DNA of 64,000 bases from CAWAND01 sp963797485 (GTDB lineage: Bacteria; Chloroflexota; Anaerolineae; Anaerolineales; E44-bin32): assembly GCA_963797485.1 (NCBI GenBank), contig CAWCPF010000003.1, positions 372,001 to 436,000 on the forward strand. The letters are read 5' to 3'. The notes beneath the pieces are model-generated. The model did not search any database and was not told where the DNA came from. It saw nothing but the letters and a program-made list of their open reading frames with translations. A program made the position numbers and the translations under genes. Below, in pieces: positions 43,076 to 50,416 of this stretch; the first letter of the stretch is position 1, and each line of letters starts with the position of its first letter.

Positions 43076-43330
43076 TCAAGCATCTTCGATCAGGGCGTCG
43101 CTGTGAGTGGCGCCGACGATCACAAGAAAGCCACGCAGGACCCGGCCGAAGGGCCGGCCAGCTTCGATTTCCGGCGCAAGATCCGTCGGAAAATGAGCCC
43201 CGATTGCGTTCGCATGAATCAGTGGGAGGTGGCGCATGGCAAGGCCGGTCCTTTGCATGCGCGCCAGCGACATGTGCGAATGGGGGTCGGGGAGTTCTGC
43301 ACCATCATCCGGACATTCGTCTTGTTCCAC
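43076..43330 (-). CDS. Small ORF directly behind the pot-operon promoter
   Basis: An 84-codon frame with a GTG start (VEQDECPDDGAEL) exactly 8 nt after a perfect TATAAT on the minus strand, which fits a leaderless message. It ends 177 bp before potD. No family is recognised. PFGRVLRG faintly recalls a chorismate-lyase-type motif, but this is too short to name. Third-position GC is only moderately high, and it may be a remnant or a leader peptide. Confidence 0.35.
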   Translation of the reverse strand: MEQDECPDDGAELPDPHSHMSLARMQRTGLAMRHLPLIHANAIGAHFPTDLAPEIEAGRPFGRVLRGFLVIVGATHSDALIEDA

Positions 43331-43366
43331 GATGTTTCATTATATTGAACATCGCGCACAATTCAA
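43330..43366 (-). promoter_or_regulatory. Promoter with overlapping palindromic operator, ahead of the pot operon
   Basis: Minus strand TTGAAT (43366-43361), 16 bp, TATAAT (43344-43339). The inverted repeat CGATGTT-N11-AACATCG (43330-43354) covers the -10, a position suited to repression. It is about 430 bp from potD. Confidence 0.6.
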
Positions 43367-43423
43367 GGGAAAATGAGACCACTTTTTCGACGCCTCGCGT
43401 GACGATCCGAATTGCCTATGACA

Positions 43424-43562
43424 CACCACTCCTGCTTCCTGAAAACTTACTCCCCTCTCCGCCAACATCCCGAGCCGCGTGGAAACCTCAAGACGGAAAG
43501 GCGGCCGGGGGGTGAGGCCGAGGGCACCCCCTGACAAGCCACGCGGTGACGACCATCACCGT
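43424..43562. repeat. Dispersed intergenic repeat, copy B (right part only)
   Basis: Matches the right 120-135 bp of copies A and C: GAAAACTTACTCCCCTCTCCGCC, GTGAGGCCGAGGGC, CCTGACAAGC, ending in a GGTGA...TCACC hairpin at the place of the copy A palindrome. The left half is absent. Confidence 0.65.
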
Positions 43563-43639
43563 CCGAGTGCCTTCAAGCGGCGTGTTGACGCGATGGGGCT
43601 TGCGGTCAGTCCGGGGAAGCGGCGCGGGATGACAGGCGA

Positions 43640-43665
43640 AGGGGCCGCCTGTTCTGGGACGGCCC
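43640..43665 (-). terminator. Hairpin after the alkyltransferase gene
   Basis: GGGGCCG (43640-43646) pairs with CGGCCCC (43659-43665), 30 bp past the stop. It lacks a convincing T tract. Confidence 0.4.
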
Positions 43666-43694
43666 CGGTTGGCAATCAGCTGTCGCCGTGACAA

Positions 43695-44321
43695 TCACAC
43701 GAGCTGGGCGCCCTCGAGCCTTAGCAGCCGGCGTTTGATCTCCAATCCACCCGCATAGCCGCCCAGAGTCCCGTTGCTGGCAATCACTCGGTGGCATGGC
43801 AAGATGATAGGCAGTGGATTGCTGCCGAGGGCCTGCCCGACGGCGCGGGCACCTTTCGGTCTGCCCACGGCCTCGGCGACCTGCCGATAGGTCCACACCG
43901 CGCCCAGCGGGATGCCGGCAATGGCCGTGAGCACCTTGCGCTGGAATTCGGTGACGCGAGAAAGATCGAGGCGCAGCGAAAAAACCTTCAGGTTGCCGGA
44001 GAAGTACGCCTCGAGCTGGCGGCGGTAGGGCGCCAACGCGCTGGGGTCTTCGACCAGGCGCGCCCGCAGATCGAATTCGGACAGGAAGGCCAGGTCCGAG
44101 TGCTGGTAGCTGATGCGAACAAGCCCTTGCTCCCCGGCCGCCAGATACAGGTCCCCGATTGGCGTCGGCCACTTCTGCCAGGCGATGCGTGGGGAGCTGG
44201 CCGCATACCAGTCGCGGACGGCGTCGCGCGAGGCGGCGACGGCGCCGGCCTTTGGGTCGGGCAGGGACCGGCGCAACGCGGCGGCCGTCCCGGCTTCTTC
44301 GTCAGGTGACAGGTGCTTCAT
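43695..44321 (-). CDS. Methylated-DNA--[protein]-cysteine S-methyltransferase
   Basis: A 208-residue suicide repair enzyme that takes alkyl groups from O6-alkylguanine. The acceptor motif ILPCHRVIASNGTLGGYAGG and the helix-turn-helix segment LTAIAGIPLGAVWTYRQVA are complete. The N-terminal domain begins at about residue 50 (TPIGDLYLAAGEQG); the first 45 residues are an extra stretch. The ATG at 44321 is 1 nt after the stop of the ECF sigma gene (TGAGATG), so they form one translationally coupled unit; the partnership is unusual because anti-sigma genes normally occupy this position. Confidence 0.92.
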   Translation of the reverse strand: MKHLSPDEEAGTAAALRRSLPDPKAGAVAASRDAVRDWYAASSPRIAWQKWPTPIGDLYLAAGEQGLVRISYQHSDLAFLSEFDLRARLVEDPSALAPYRRQLEAYFSGNLKVFSLRLDLSRVTEFQRKVLTAIAGIPLGAVWTYRQVAEAVGRPKGARAVGQALGSNPLPIILPCHRVIASNGTLGGYAGGLEIKRRLLRLEGAQLV

Positions 44322-44322
44322 C

Positions 44323-44850
44323 TCAAATTCCCTCCAGGGATGCGAGGGCCTCACGAAGCTTGCCCAATCCCAGGTGCACATTGGCGCGGGCGCTCTCGAC
44401 GGAACAATCCAGCGCCGCAGCGATGGAGTCGTAATCCAGGTCTTGCAGATGTCTCAAGGCGACTGCCGTACGCTGCTTGAGGGGCAGCCGGCTCAGCTCG
44501 CGGCGCAGGGCTTCGGCCTCAAAGCCGATGACCGCCTGTTCCTCGGGTGAGACCGCCTCAGAAGCCCACGTCTCGGGCTGCTGATCGGAAGACAGCGTTG
44601 GCGCCTGCCTGGCTTTGCGCCAGGCCGAGTGAGCGCAATTGGTGGCGATCTTGTACAGCCAGGCCCGAGCATTGCTGCCCGGCCGCAGCCGGTCATAGGC
44701 TTGGTAGGCGCGCATGAACGTCTCCTGGGTCAGGTCCTTGGCATCGGCCTCCGGGTCGGACCCGCCGCCGGTGAGCGCCCAGCGCCACAGGTAGCGGTAG
44801 ATCTCATCATGATGGATTTCGATCAAGTCCTGAAAGCGCAGGTCGGCCAC
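44323..44850 (-). CDS. ECF-subfamily RNA polymerase sigma factor
   Basis: A 175-residue sigma-70 family factor with region 2 (FQDLIEIHHDEIYRYLWRWA, DLTQETFMRAYQAYDRL, NARAWLYKIATNCAHSAWRK) and region 4 (LPLKQRTAVALRHLQDLDYDSIAAALDCS). I prefer the GTG start at 44850 because AAGGAG (44863-44858) stands 7 nt away, and a TATACA -10-like hexamer (44900-44895) would put the start of transcription downstream of the alternative ATG at 44892. No anti-sigma gene is adjacent; the next gene is a DNA alkyltransferase. Confidence 0.9.
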   Translation of the reverse strand: MADLRFQDLIEIHHDEIYRYLWRWALTGGGSDPEADAKDLTQETFMRAYQAYDRLRPGSNARAWLYKIATNCAHSAWRKARQAPTLSSDQQPETWASEAVSPEEQAVIGFEAEALRRELSRLPLKQRTAVALRHLQDLDYDSIAAALDCSVESARANVHLGLGKLREALASLEGI

Positions 44851-44921
44851 TCGACCGCTCCTTGGCCCATGTGCGATCTTGAGTACCATCATGTATAACG
44901 GAGAAACCCGGCCCGTGTGAA

Positions 44922-45770
44922 GTGGTTTTTCGGCTCGAGGAGACCTGCGACTTGCCCCTCACCATCGTCCACGGTCATTCTTTGTTCTATCAAGTCGTCG
45001 GCCCGGAGACGACCGACCGAACGCCAGTGGTTTTGTTGCACGGGTTGGGTTCGTGCGGCGAAGACTGGCAGCTTCAAGTCGACGAGGTGGCGGAGGCGCG
45101 CCGGGCTTTGCTGCCGGATCTGTGGGGACACGGCCAATCGTCACGCGCCGACCATCGTTTTCGCATCGCCGATCTGGCGGCGGACGTGGCCGAGCTGGCC
45201 GCCTCGCAAGGCCTCACCCAGGCGCACTGGGTGGGCTTGTCCCTGGGCGCGTTGGTCGGATTGCAGGCGGCGATCGATTACCCAGACAGCCTGCGCTCGC
45301 TGACCCTGGTCAATGGGTTTGCGCGCCTCCGCGTGCAAGGCGCCTCCGCCGTGAGCGGCGTGGGCCGGGTGGGGCTGCTGGCTATCGGGCGCATGGACTG
45401 GCTCGGCCGCTGGGTGGCGCAGGCGCTTTTCCCGCTCGACTCCCAGGCCGATCTCCGCCGGCGCGCCGCTGAGCGCATCTGCGGCAACGAGCGCTCGAGC
45501 TATGTTCGAACACTGCTGGCCGTGGCGGCCTTTGATGCGCGCCGGGCCCTGCCGAGCATCAAGATCCCCAGCCTGGTTGTCGCCGGGGGCCGGGACCACA
45601 TCGTGCCCATGTCGGCCAAGACGATCCTGGCCCGGGGCCTGCCCCATGCCCGCCTGGAAGTGCTGCCGGAGTCGGGGCATGCCACGCCGATCAACTCACC
45701 CGGGGCCTTCAACCGTCTGCTGCTCCAGTTCATGGATGAAGTCGACGGCCTGCCGCCGGGCGATATGTGA
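44922..45770 (+). CDS. Alpha/beta hydrolase
   Basis: A 282-residue alpha/beta-hydrolase. HGLGSCGEDW is the oxyanion region, the nucleophile elbow is GLSLGAL (Ser in G-x-S-x-G), the acid lies in VVAGGRDHIVP and the His in ESGHATPINSP. The cap domain is of moderate size. Substrate unknown; relatives include 3-oxoadipate enol-lactonases and esterases. The GTG start at 44922 is provisional. Transcribed away from the ECF sigma gene; the stop overlaps a Rex-like palindrome. Confidence 0.88.
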   Translation: MVFRLEETCDLPLTIVHGHSLFYQVVGPETTDRTPVVLLHGLGSCGEDWQLQVDEVAEARRALLPDLWGHGQSSRADHRFRIADLAADVAELAASQGLTQAHWVGLSLGALVGLQAAIDYPDSLRSLTLVNGFARLRVQGASAVSGVGRVGLLAIGRMDWLGRWVAQALFPLDSQADLRRRAAERICGNERSSYVRTLLAVAAFDARRALPSIKIPSLVVAGGRDHIVPMSAKTILARGLPHARLEVLPESGHATPINSPGAFNRLLLQFMDEVDGLPPGDM

Positions 45771-45782
45771 AATTCATCACAA
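45765..45782. promoter_or_regulatory. Rex-like palindrome between convergent genes
   Basis: ATGTGAA-ATTC-ATCACAA, two mismatches from the Rex consensus, overlapping the hydrolase stop codon. No promoter next to it is apparent. Confidence 0.35.
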
Positions 45783-45835
45783 AGCGAATCGTATGCCCGC
45801 CGCGGGCGCTCAAGCCGTCGGGGCTGGATTGCGAA

Positions 45836-46621
45836 TTACTCGAGTTCGGAGTCGATCAGGCGCGTGAACTGGCTGAGGGGCTGCGCGCCGACCAGCGGAA
45901 TCCCGTTGACGAAGAACGTCGGCGTGCCGGTGACGCCCAGACTGGCGGCCTCGCGAGCGTCGCTCTGCACCTCACCGCCGTATTTTTCGGAATCCAGACA
46001 GGTCAGCAATGTCTCAGCGTCAAGGCCCAAGGTCTGCGCGATGTGCTGATACGCCTCCCGGCCGAGCTGATACTGGCCCGAGAGCAGCGCGTCGTGGTAT
46101 GGCCAGTAGGCCTGCTGATCGCCGGCGCATTCGGCCGCCTGAGCGGCATAGTACAATTCCTGGCTGGTGATCGGAAAATCGCGGTAGACGAAGCGGATCT
46201 GGTTCGGATACTTGTTCATCAGTTCCTGGAACGTGGTTTGTTCAAACTGCCGGCAGTAGGGGCAGTTGAAATCGCTGAATTCCACGATGGTCACGGGCGC
46301 ATCCGCCGGCCCGATCCACGGGTCGTCGTCGGAGCCAACCTGCATGCGCGCCGGCGTGGCGACAGCGTTCGATCCGGCGGCCAAGGACTCCGCGGGGCGC
46401 GTGGTGCCACGGCCCCAAAACAGGTAACCCGCCGCCAGGCCGGTCACGAAGGCTACCGGCAGGAGCGCGGCGTAGAAGCGGCTGCGCCTGAAACGGATGA
46501 ACTCATCTGAAGGCTGGCCGGGGGACGTCTCTGGGCCGGGAGACGGTTCGGCGGCCTGGCGCGCCAGGGCTTGTTCGAAGGAGGGGTTCGAGGGGCGCTC
46601 CTCGGCGGACGGTTCCGTCAT
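45836..46621 (-). CDS. DsbA-like membrane-anchored thiol:disulfide oxidoreductase
   Basis: A 261-residue protein: Pro/Glu/Ser-rich cytoplasmic N-terminus, one transmembrane helix (about residues 50-68), and an extracytoplasmic thioredoxin-fold domain with redox motif FSDFNCPYCRQFE (CPYC), the inserted helical domain, and the cis-Pro loop GVTGTPTFFVNG. It would oxidise or isomerise disulfides in exported proteins, of which several here carry Cys pairs. The ATG at 46621 lies 7 nt after a perfect TATAAT, indicating a leaderless message. The frame continues upstream into the divergent patatin region, but that part is antisense to it. Confidence 0.9.
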   Translation of the reverse strand: MTEPSAEERPSNPSFEQALARQAAEPSPGPETSPGQPSDEFIRFRRSRFYAALLPVAFVTGLAAGYLFWGRGTTRPAESLAAGSNAVATPARMQVGSDDDPWIGPADAPVTIVEFSDFNCPYCRQFEQTTFQELMNKYPNQIRFVYRDFPITSQELYYAAQAAECAGDQQAYWPYHDALLSGQYQLGREAYQHIAQTLGLDAETLLTCLDSEKYGGEVQSDAREAASLGVTGTPTFFVNGIPLVGAQPLSQFTRLIDSELE

Positions 46622-46628
46622 GCGGGCG

Positions 46629-46634
46629 ATTATA
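46629..46634 (-). promoter_or_regulatory. -10 box of the DsbA-like gene (leaderless)
   Basis: TATAAT on the minus strand (46634-46629), 7 nt from the ATG at 46621. Confidence 0.6.
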
Positions 46635-46661
46635 TCACCCGGGTCGGGCGCCCCGTTTCGG

Positions 46662-46667
46662 TACAAT
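46662..46667 (+). promoter_or_regulatory. -10 box of the divergent patatin-like gene
   Basis: TACAAT about 47 nt before the ATG at 46715. The leader contains a GGGAGG-like ribosome binding region. Confidence 0.45.
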
Positions 46668-46714
46668 GACACACACGCCCGGACACCGGGCGCGGTCGGG
46701 AGGCCGGGGACAGC

Positions 46715-47614
46715 ATGCTGGGGTTGGTGCTCGGCGGGGGCGGAAATTACGGGGCCATGCAAGCCGGCGCGCTCGAGGTGCTGCTTGGCACCGGCCTGCG
46801 CCCCGATATGGTGGTGGGCACGTCGGCCGGCGCCCTGAACGCCATTTACCTGGCCTCCGATCCAACACCGGCGGGCATGTGGTCCTTGCAGCAAACCTGG
46901 CGTGAGGCCCGCCAGGATTTGGTCGGGTCGATCAGCTTGCTGGGCGGCCTGCAGCGCATCGTCACCAACCGCCCCAGCCTGTTCGCCAACCGGCGGCTGG
47001 CCGAGTTCGTCGAATCCCATCTGCCGCTGGGCGTCGCCACCTTTGGCGAACTCAGGCGCCTGAATGGAGTGCGGGCTTATGCGCTGGCGACCTGCCTGGA
47101 CACGGGCCAAGCGGCGGTTTTTGGCGATGATGACGGCGACCGCCTGCTCGACGGGGCGATGGCCAGCAGCTCCCTGCCGCCCTATCTGCCGCCCTGGGTG
47201 ATTCAGGGCCGGCGGTATGTGGACGGGGCGGTCTACGCCAACGTGCCCATCAAGGTGGCTATCCAACGCGGCGCCTCGCAGCTGATCTCGATCGAGATTC
47301 GGCGCTCGGCCGCCACGGCCGCACCCTCGGATCACATCTTCGACGTGAGCACCTCGGCCCTGACCCTGATGGTCGAGCACATGGCCGACCTCGAATGCGA
47401 GTGGGCCGAACATGAGGGTGTAGCCCTGCGCCGGATCGGCCTCCAACCGCCGCCCGAGGTCCGGTTCTGGGATTACGGCCAGGCCGAGCGGCTCATCGGC
47501 GCCGGCCGCCTGGCGATGCAGGCGGCCCTGAACGACGAACCTGTGCACGTGCTGGCGGATTGGAGAAGCCAGCTCAAGCGCAACCTCGCCTGGCTCCGGC
47601 GGGCGCTCGGCTGA
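46715..47614 (+). CDS. Patatin-like phospholipase (RssA type)
   Basis: A 299-residue patatin-family hydrolase with GLVLGGGGNYGAMQAGAL (oxyanion Gly loop), nucleophile VVGTSAGALNAIYLA (G-T-S-A-G), and catalytic Asp in RYVDGAVYANVP (DGA). This is the RssA/NTE-like bacterial form, unlike the patatin at 7.8 kb. No signal peptide, so it acts on membrane lipids from the cytoplasm. The C-terminal 60 residues are Arg/Leu-rich. Single gene, divergent from the DsbA-like gene. Confidence 0.9.
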   Translation: MLGLVLGGGGNYGAMQAGALEVLLGTGLRPDMVVGTSAGALNAIYLASDPTPAGMWSLQQTWREARQDLVGSISLLGGLQRIVTNRPSLFANRRLAEFVESHLPLGVATFGELRRLNGVRAYALATCLDTGQAAVFGDDDGDRLLDGAMASSSLPPYLPPWVIQGRRYVDGAVYANVPIKVAIQRGASQLISIEIRRSAATAAPSDHIFDVSTSALTLMVEHMADLECEWAEHEGVALRRIGLQPPPEVRFWDYGQAERLIGAGRLAMQAALNDEPVHVLADWRSQLKRNLAWLRRALG

Positions 47615-47628
47615 CCGCAAAATAGGCG

Positions 47629-48185
47629 GCTATTGCATCCGTCGGTACACCCTCACCCCTGCCCCTCTCCCGCCTGGCGGGAGAGGGCTGTCGCAGTCTG
47701 GATCGCGTCCGTGACGGCGCTGAGGTCTCCAAAAACGTCCTCATTCTTGAATCTCACGACCATGTAGCCATGCTGCTCCAACCACTCGGTCCGGGCACGG
47801 TCAAGGACCATCTGGGCTTTTCCCCGGTGCCCGTTGCCATCAACTTCGATGACGAGGCTTGCCTCGTGGCAGAAGAAATCGACAATGAAGGGCCCAATCG
47901 GGACTTGTCGGCGGAACTTGGCGCCCAAACGGCGATTGCGCAGTTGGCCCCAAAGCACGGTTTCAGCAAGCGTCGACGATCGGCGAAGTTCTTTGGCCCG
48001 TGCACTGACCGTCCCCGGACTCTTGGGCTTTCGCATTCGGGTCATCGGCCCCCTTCGGAGGATTCTAATCCAGAGGATCCCCAGCATCGTGTTGACGATA
48101 ATCGAAACCCGGCAATCGAGAACCCCTCTCCCGCGCCGCGGGAGAGGGGTTAGGGGTGAGGGTCCCGCGCCTGCTATTGCATCCG
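47629..48185. mobile_element. Hairpin-ended DUF559 element with 13-bp flanking direct repeats
   Basis: The direct repeat GCTATTGCATCCG occurs at 47629-47641 and 48173-48185. Between them (531 bp) lie inverted ends: ACCCTCACCCCT then CCCCTCTCCCGC at left (47649-47673), and the same read inward from 48163 at right, with two or three differences in the joint. Each end also folds on itself (left CCCTCTCCCGCC/GGCGGGAGAGGG, right 15-bp arms 48121-48135/48137-48151). The only gene inside is the DUF559 protein, whose last codons and stop are written in the left end. The layout looks like an inserted unit with target-site duplication; no transposase is present. Confidence 0.7.
47653..48045 (-). CDS. 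DUF559 endonuclease-like protein (Vsr/PD-(D/E)XK fold)
   Basis: A 130-residue protein of the DUF559 family, related to very-short-patch-repair endonucleases. LRRSSTLAETVLWGQLRNRRLGAKFRRQ, IGPFIVDFFCHEASLVIEVDG and VVRFKNEDVF are the family blocks, with the putative active site in VDFFCHEASLVIEVDGNGH (Asp, Glu, Asp, His). I use the ATG at 48045 (MTRMRKPKSPG) since GAAGGGGG precedes it; 48087 and 48036 are alternatives. The C-terminal RQAGEGQG and the TGA stop lie inside the left terminal hairpin of the element, so gene and repeat evolve as one unit. Confidence 0.85.
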   Translation of the reverse strand: MTRMRKPKSPGTVSARAKELRRSSTLAETVLWGQLRNRRLGAKFRRQVPIGPFIVDFFCHEASLVIEVDGNGHRGKAQMVLDRARTEWLEQHGYMVVRFKNEDVFGDLSAVTDAIQTATALSRQAGEGQG

Positions 48186-48205
48186 GCCGTTTGGGTCGCT
48201 ATAAT
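48177..48205 (+). promoter_or_regulatory. tRNA-Val promoter, -35 inside the element's right direct repeat
   Basis: TTGCAT (48177-48182) within GCTATTGCATCCG, 17 bp, TATAAT (48200-48205), 12 nt before the tRNA. The left copy of the direct repeat carries the same TTGCAT without a -10. Confidence 0.65.
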
Positions 48206-48217
48206 GTGGGTTCACAT

Positions 48218-48294
48218 GGGCGGTTAGCTCAGTTGGTTAGAGCGTTGCGTTGACATCGCAAAGGTCGTAGGTTCGAGTCCTATACCGCCCACCA
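48218..48294 (+). tRNA. tRNA-Val (GAC)
   Basis: Acceptor GGGCGGT/ACCGCCC, D arm GCTC...GAGC, anticodon stem TTGCG/CGCAA with loop TTGACAT (anticodon GAC), T arm GTAGGTTCGAGTCCTAT, and an encoded CCA at 48292-48294. Confidence 0.95.
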
Positions 48295-48299
48295 CAATT

Positions 48300-48565
48300 G
48301 AGGCAGCCTCGGCGTAGACCGGGACGAGTAGCCGTACGGGAGTCCGACAGAGAACGGCGTCCACTGATTGAGAGACGCCTCCGGAATCCAGCGGCGAAAA
48401 CCCCCCGTGAGCCAGAGCCGGAAAATCCGCTTCGCGGCGGCTGAGTATGGCAAACGGTTGGCCCCGTTACCGGCCGTCAGAGTGGGTCGGCTACGGCTAA
48501 CTCATCTGGGTGGAACCACGCGAGCTCGAGCTCCCGTCCCAGTGGGCGGGGGCTCGTTTTGTTGA
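48300..48565 (+). promoter_or_regulatory. T-box riboswitch controlling thrS
   Basis: The T-box core GGGTGGAACCACGCG is at 48508-48522, followed by a GC-rich terminator (GAGCTCCCGTCCC from 48528 pairing with GGGCGGGGGCTC, then GTTTTGTTG). The 5' part shows stem I with GACGAGTA. A candidate Thr specifier ACC is at 48400-48402. Uncharged tRNA-Thr should favour the antiterminator and thrS expression; both tRNA-Thr genes near tuf could be sensed, GGT being the exact match. Confidence 0.85.
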
Positions 48566-48593
48566 TAGACCATGTGCCAGCAAGGAGGTTGAC

Positions 48594-50384
48594 ATGAGCG
48601 ACGACCAGGTCCCCTACCCGGAGTCCCATCTTTATCGAGTCCGGCACTCGGCGGCTCACGTCATGGCCCAGGCCGTGATGGAGATGTTCCCCGGAGAGGC
48701 CAGGCTTGCCATCGGACCCCCGATCGAGGAGGGGTTTTACTATGATTTCGACCTGCCCCGGCCGCTGACGCCCGAGGACCTCGAGCACATCGAGGCGCGC
48801 ATGCGCGAGATCGTCGGCGGCGATCACGAGTTCAAGAAGACCGTGCTGCCGGCGGATGAAGCCCGCCTGTTGTTCGCCGATCAGCCTTACAAACTGGAGC
48901 TAATAGAGGGCCTGGAGCAGGGGGCGGTGGACGAGAACGGCGAGCGGATCGACGCGCCGCCGGAAATCTCGATCTACCAGGACGACACCTTCACCGACCT
49001 GTGCCGCGGGCCGCACGTCAAGAGCACCAAGGAAATCAACCCCGACGCGCTCAAGCTGCTAAACGTCGCCGGGGCCTACTGGCGCGGCGATGAGGACCGG
49101 CCGATGCTGCAGCGGATCTACGGCACAGCCTGGGAGTCGGCCAATGAGCTCGAGGAATACCTGTGGAAGCTGGAGGAGGCCGCCAAACGCGACCACCGCC
49201 GGCTGGGCCGCGAACTCGATCTGTACAGTGTCAGCGACGAGGTGGGGCCGGGTTTGATCCTGTGGCATCCCAAGGGCGGCATGGTGCGCAAGCTGGCGGA
49301 AGACTTCTGCCGGCAGGAGCATGAAGCCGGGGGATACGACTTCGTCTACTCCCCCCACATCGGCAAGTCCAAACTGTGGGAGACAAGCGGGCACCTCGGC
49401 TGGTACGCCGAGAACATGTATGCGCCGATCGAGATCGAGGGGCAGAAGTATTATCTCAAGCCCATGAACTGCCCGTTCCACATCGAGATCTACCGCAGTC
49501 AGAAACGCTCATACCGCGACCTGCCGCTGCGCTTCGCCGAGTGGGGCACGGTCTACCGCTTCGAGCGCAGCGGAGTGCTGCACGGCTTGCTCCGCGTGCG
49601 CGGCTTCACCCAGGACGACGCGCATCTCTTCTGCCGGCCGGATCAAATGCCGGAGGAGATCGACCGCGTCTTGGGTTTCTGCCTGCACATCCTGCGCTCC
49701 TTCGGGTTCCAGGATTTTCAGGCGTATCTGTCGACGCGCAATCCCGCCAAGGCCGCCGGGGCGCCCGAGCAGTGGGAAGCGCCGACGGAGGCGCTGCGCG
49801 CCGCCCTTGAACGCGCCAAAATCCCCTACCGGGTCGACGAAGGCGAGGCCACGTTCTACGGACCGAAGATCGACCTCAAAGTCCGCGACACGCTCGGCCG
49901 CGAGTGGCAGCTCAGCACGATCCAATTCGATTTCACCCTGCCGGAGCGCTTCGGCATGACCTATGTGGGTGACGACGGCCAGGAACACCAGCCGTACATG
50001 ATCCACCGTGCGCTGCTTGGGTCGATGGAGCGCTTCATGGGGGTCCTGATCGAGCACTTTGCCGGAGCCTTCCCGGTCTGGCTGGCGCCGGTGCAGGTGG
50101 CGCTGATCCCCATCGCCGACCGCCATTTGGACTACGCCCATCAGGTGGCCGAGAGGCTGCGCGCCGAAGGGCTGCGGGTCGAGGTCAACGACAAGAGCGA
50201 GCGCATGAACGCCAAGATCCGCGACGCTCAGAAGCAGAAGATCCCCTACATGCTGGTGATCGGCGACCGCGAGGCCGACGCCGGCCAGGTGTCCGTGCGC
50301 CTGAGGTCGGAAGACGATTTGGGCGCCATGCTGGTGGCGGCCTTTGTCGAGCGCGCCCGCCAGGACATCGACCAGCGCGCCTGA
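48594..50384 (+). CDS. thrS: Threonyl-tRNA synthetase (without TGS domain)
   Basis: A 596-residue class II synthetase. It begins directly at the editing-domain region (YRVRHSAAHVMAQAVMEMFP), with the HxxxH zinc residues, then the catalytic core with motif 2 FAEWGTVYRFERSGVLHGLLRVRGFTQDD and motif 3 HRALLGSMERFMGVLIEH, zinc ligand Cys in MNCPFHIEIY, and the anticodon-binding domain (PVQVALIPIADRHLDYA). The usual N-terminal TGS domain (60 residues) is absent, as in some other bacterial ThrRS. AAGGAGG at 48581-48587 fixes the ATG. Controlled by a T-box leader. Confidence 0.96.
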   Translation: MSDDQVPYPESHLYRVRHSAAHVMAQAVMEMFPGEARLAIGPPIEEGFYYDFDLPRPLTPEDLEHIEARMREIVGGDHEFKKTVLPADEARLLFADQPYKLELIEGLEQGAVDENGERIDAPPEISIYQDDTFTDLCRGPHVKSTKEINPDALKLLNVAGAYWRGDEDRPMLQRIYGTAWESANELEEYLWKLEEAAKRDHRRLGRELDLYSVSDEVGPGLILWHPKGGMVRKLAEDFCRQEHEAGGYDFVYSPHIGKSKLWETSGHLGWYAENMYAPIEIEGQKYYLKPMNCPFHIEIYRSQKRSYRDLPLRFAEWGTVYRFERSGVLHGLLRVRGFTQDDAHLFCRPDQMPEEIDRVLGFCLHILRSFGFQDFQAYLSTRNPAKAAGAPEQWEAPTEALRAALERAKIPYRVDEGEATFYGPKIDLKVRDTLGREWQLSTIQFDFTLPERFGMTYVGDDGQEHQPYMIHRALLGSMERFMGVLIEHFAGAFPVWLAPVQVALIPIADRHLDYAHQVAERLRAEGLRVEVNDKSERMNAKIRDAQKQKIPYMLVIGDREADAGQVSVRLRSEDDLGAMLVAAFVERARQDIDQRA

Positions 50385-50403
50385 GCCGGTCGGTTAGGGC
50401 GGC

Positions 50404-50409
50404 TATAAT
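50404..50409 (+). promoter_or_regulatory. -10 box of the L,D-transpeptidase gene (leaderless)
   Basis: TATAAT, 7 nt before the ATG at 50417. No Shine-Dalgarno sequence is present between them. Confidence 0.6.
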
Positions 50410-50416
50410 GCACGCC

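Noticed and set aside
45836..47620. A 594-codon minus-strand frame including the DsbA-like gene
   Set aside because: Its first 330 codons are antisense to the patatin gene and have no homology. The real start is the ATG at 46621 behind a TATAAT box.
47642..48172. CRISPR or integron cassette explanation for the hairpin repeats
   Set aside because: There are only two end repeats, in inverted orientation, with a single gene between them and no attC features or spacer array.
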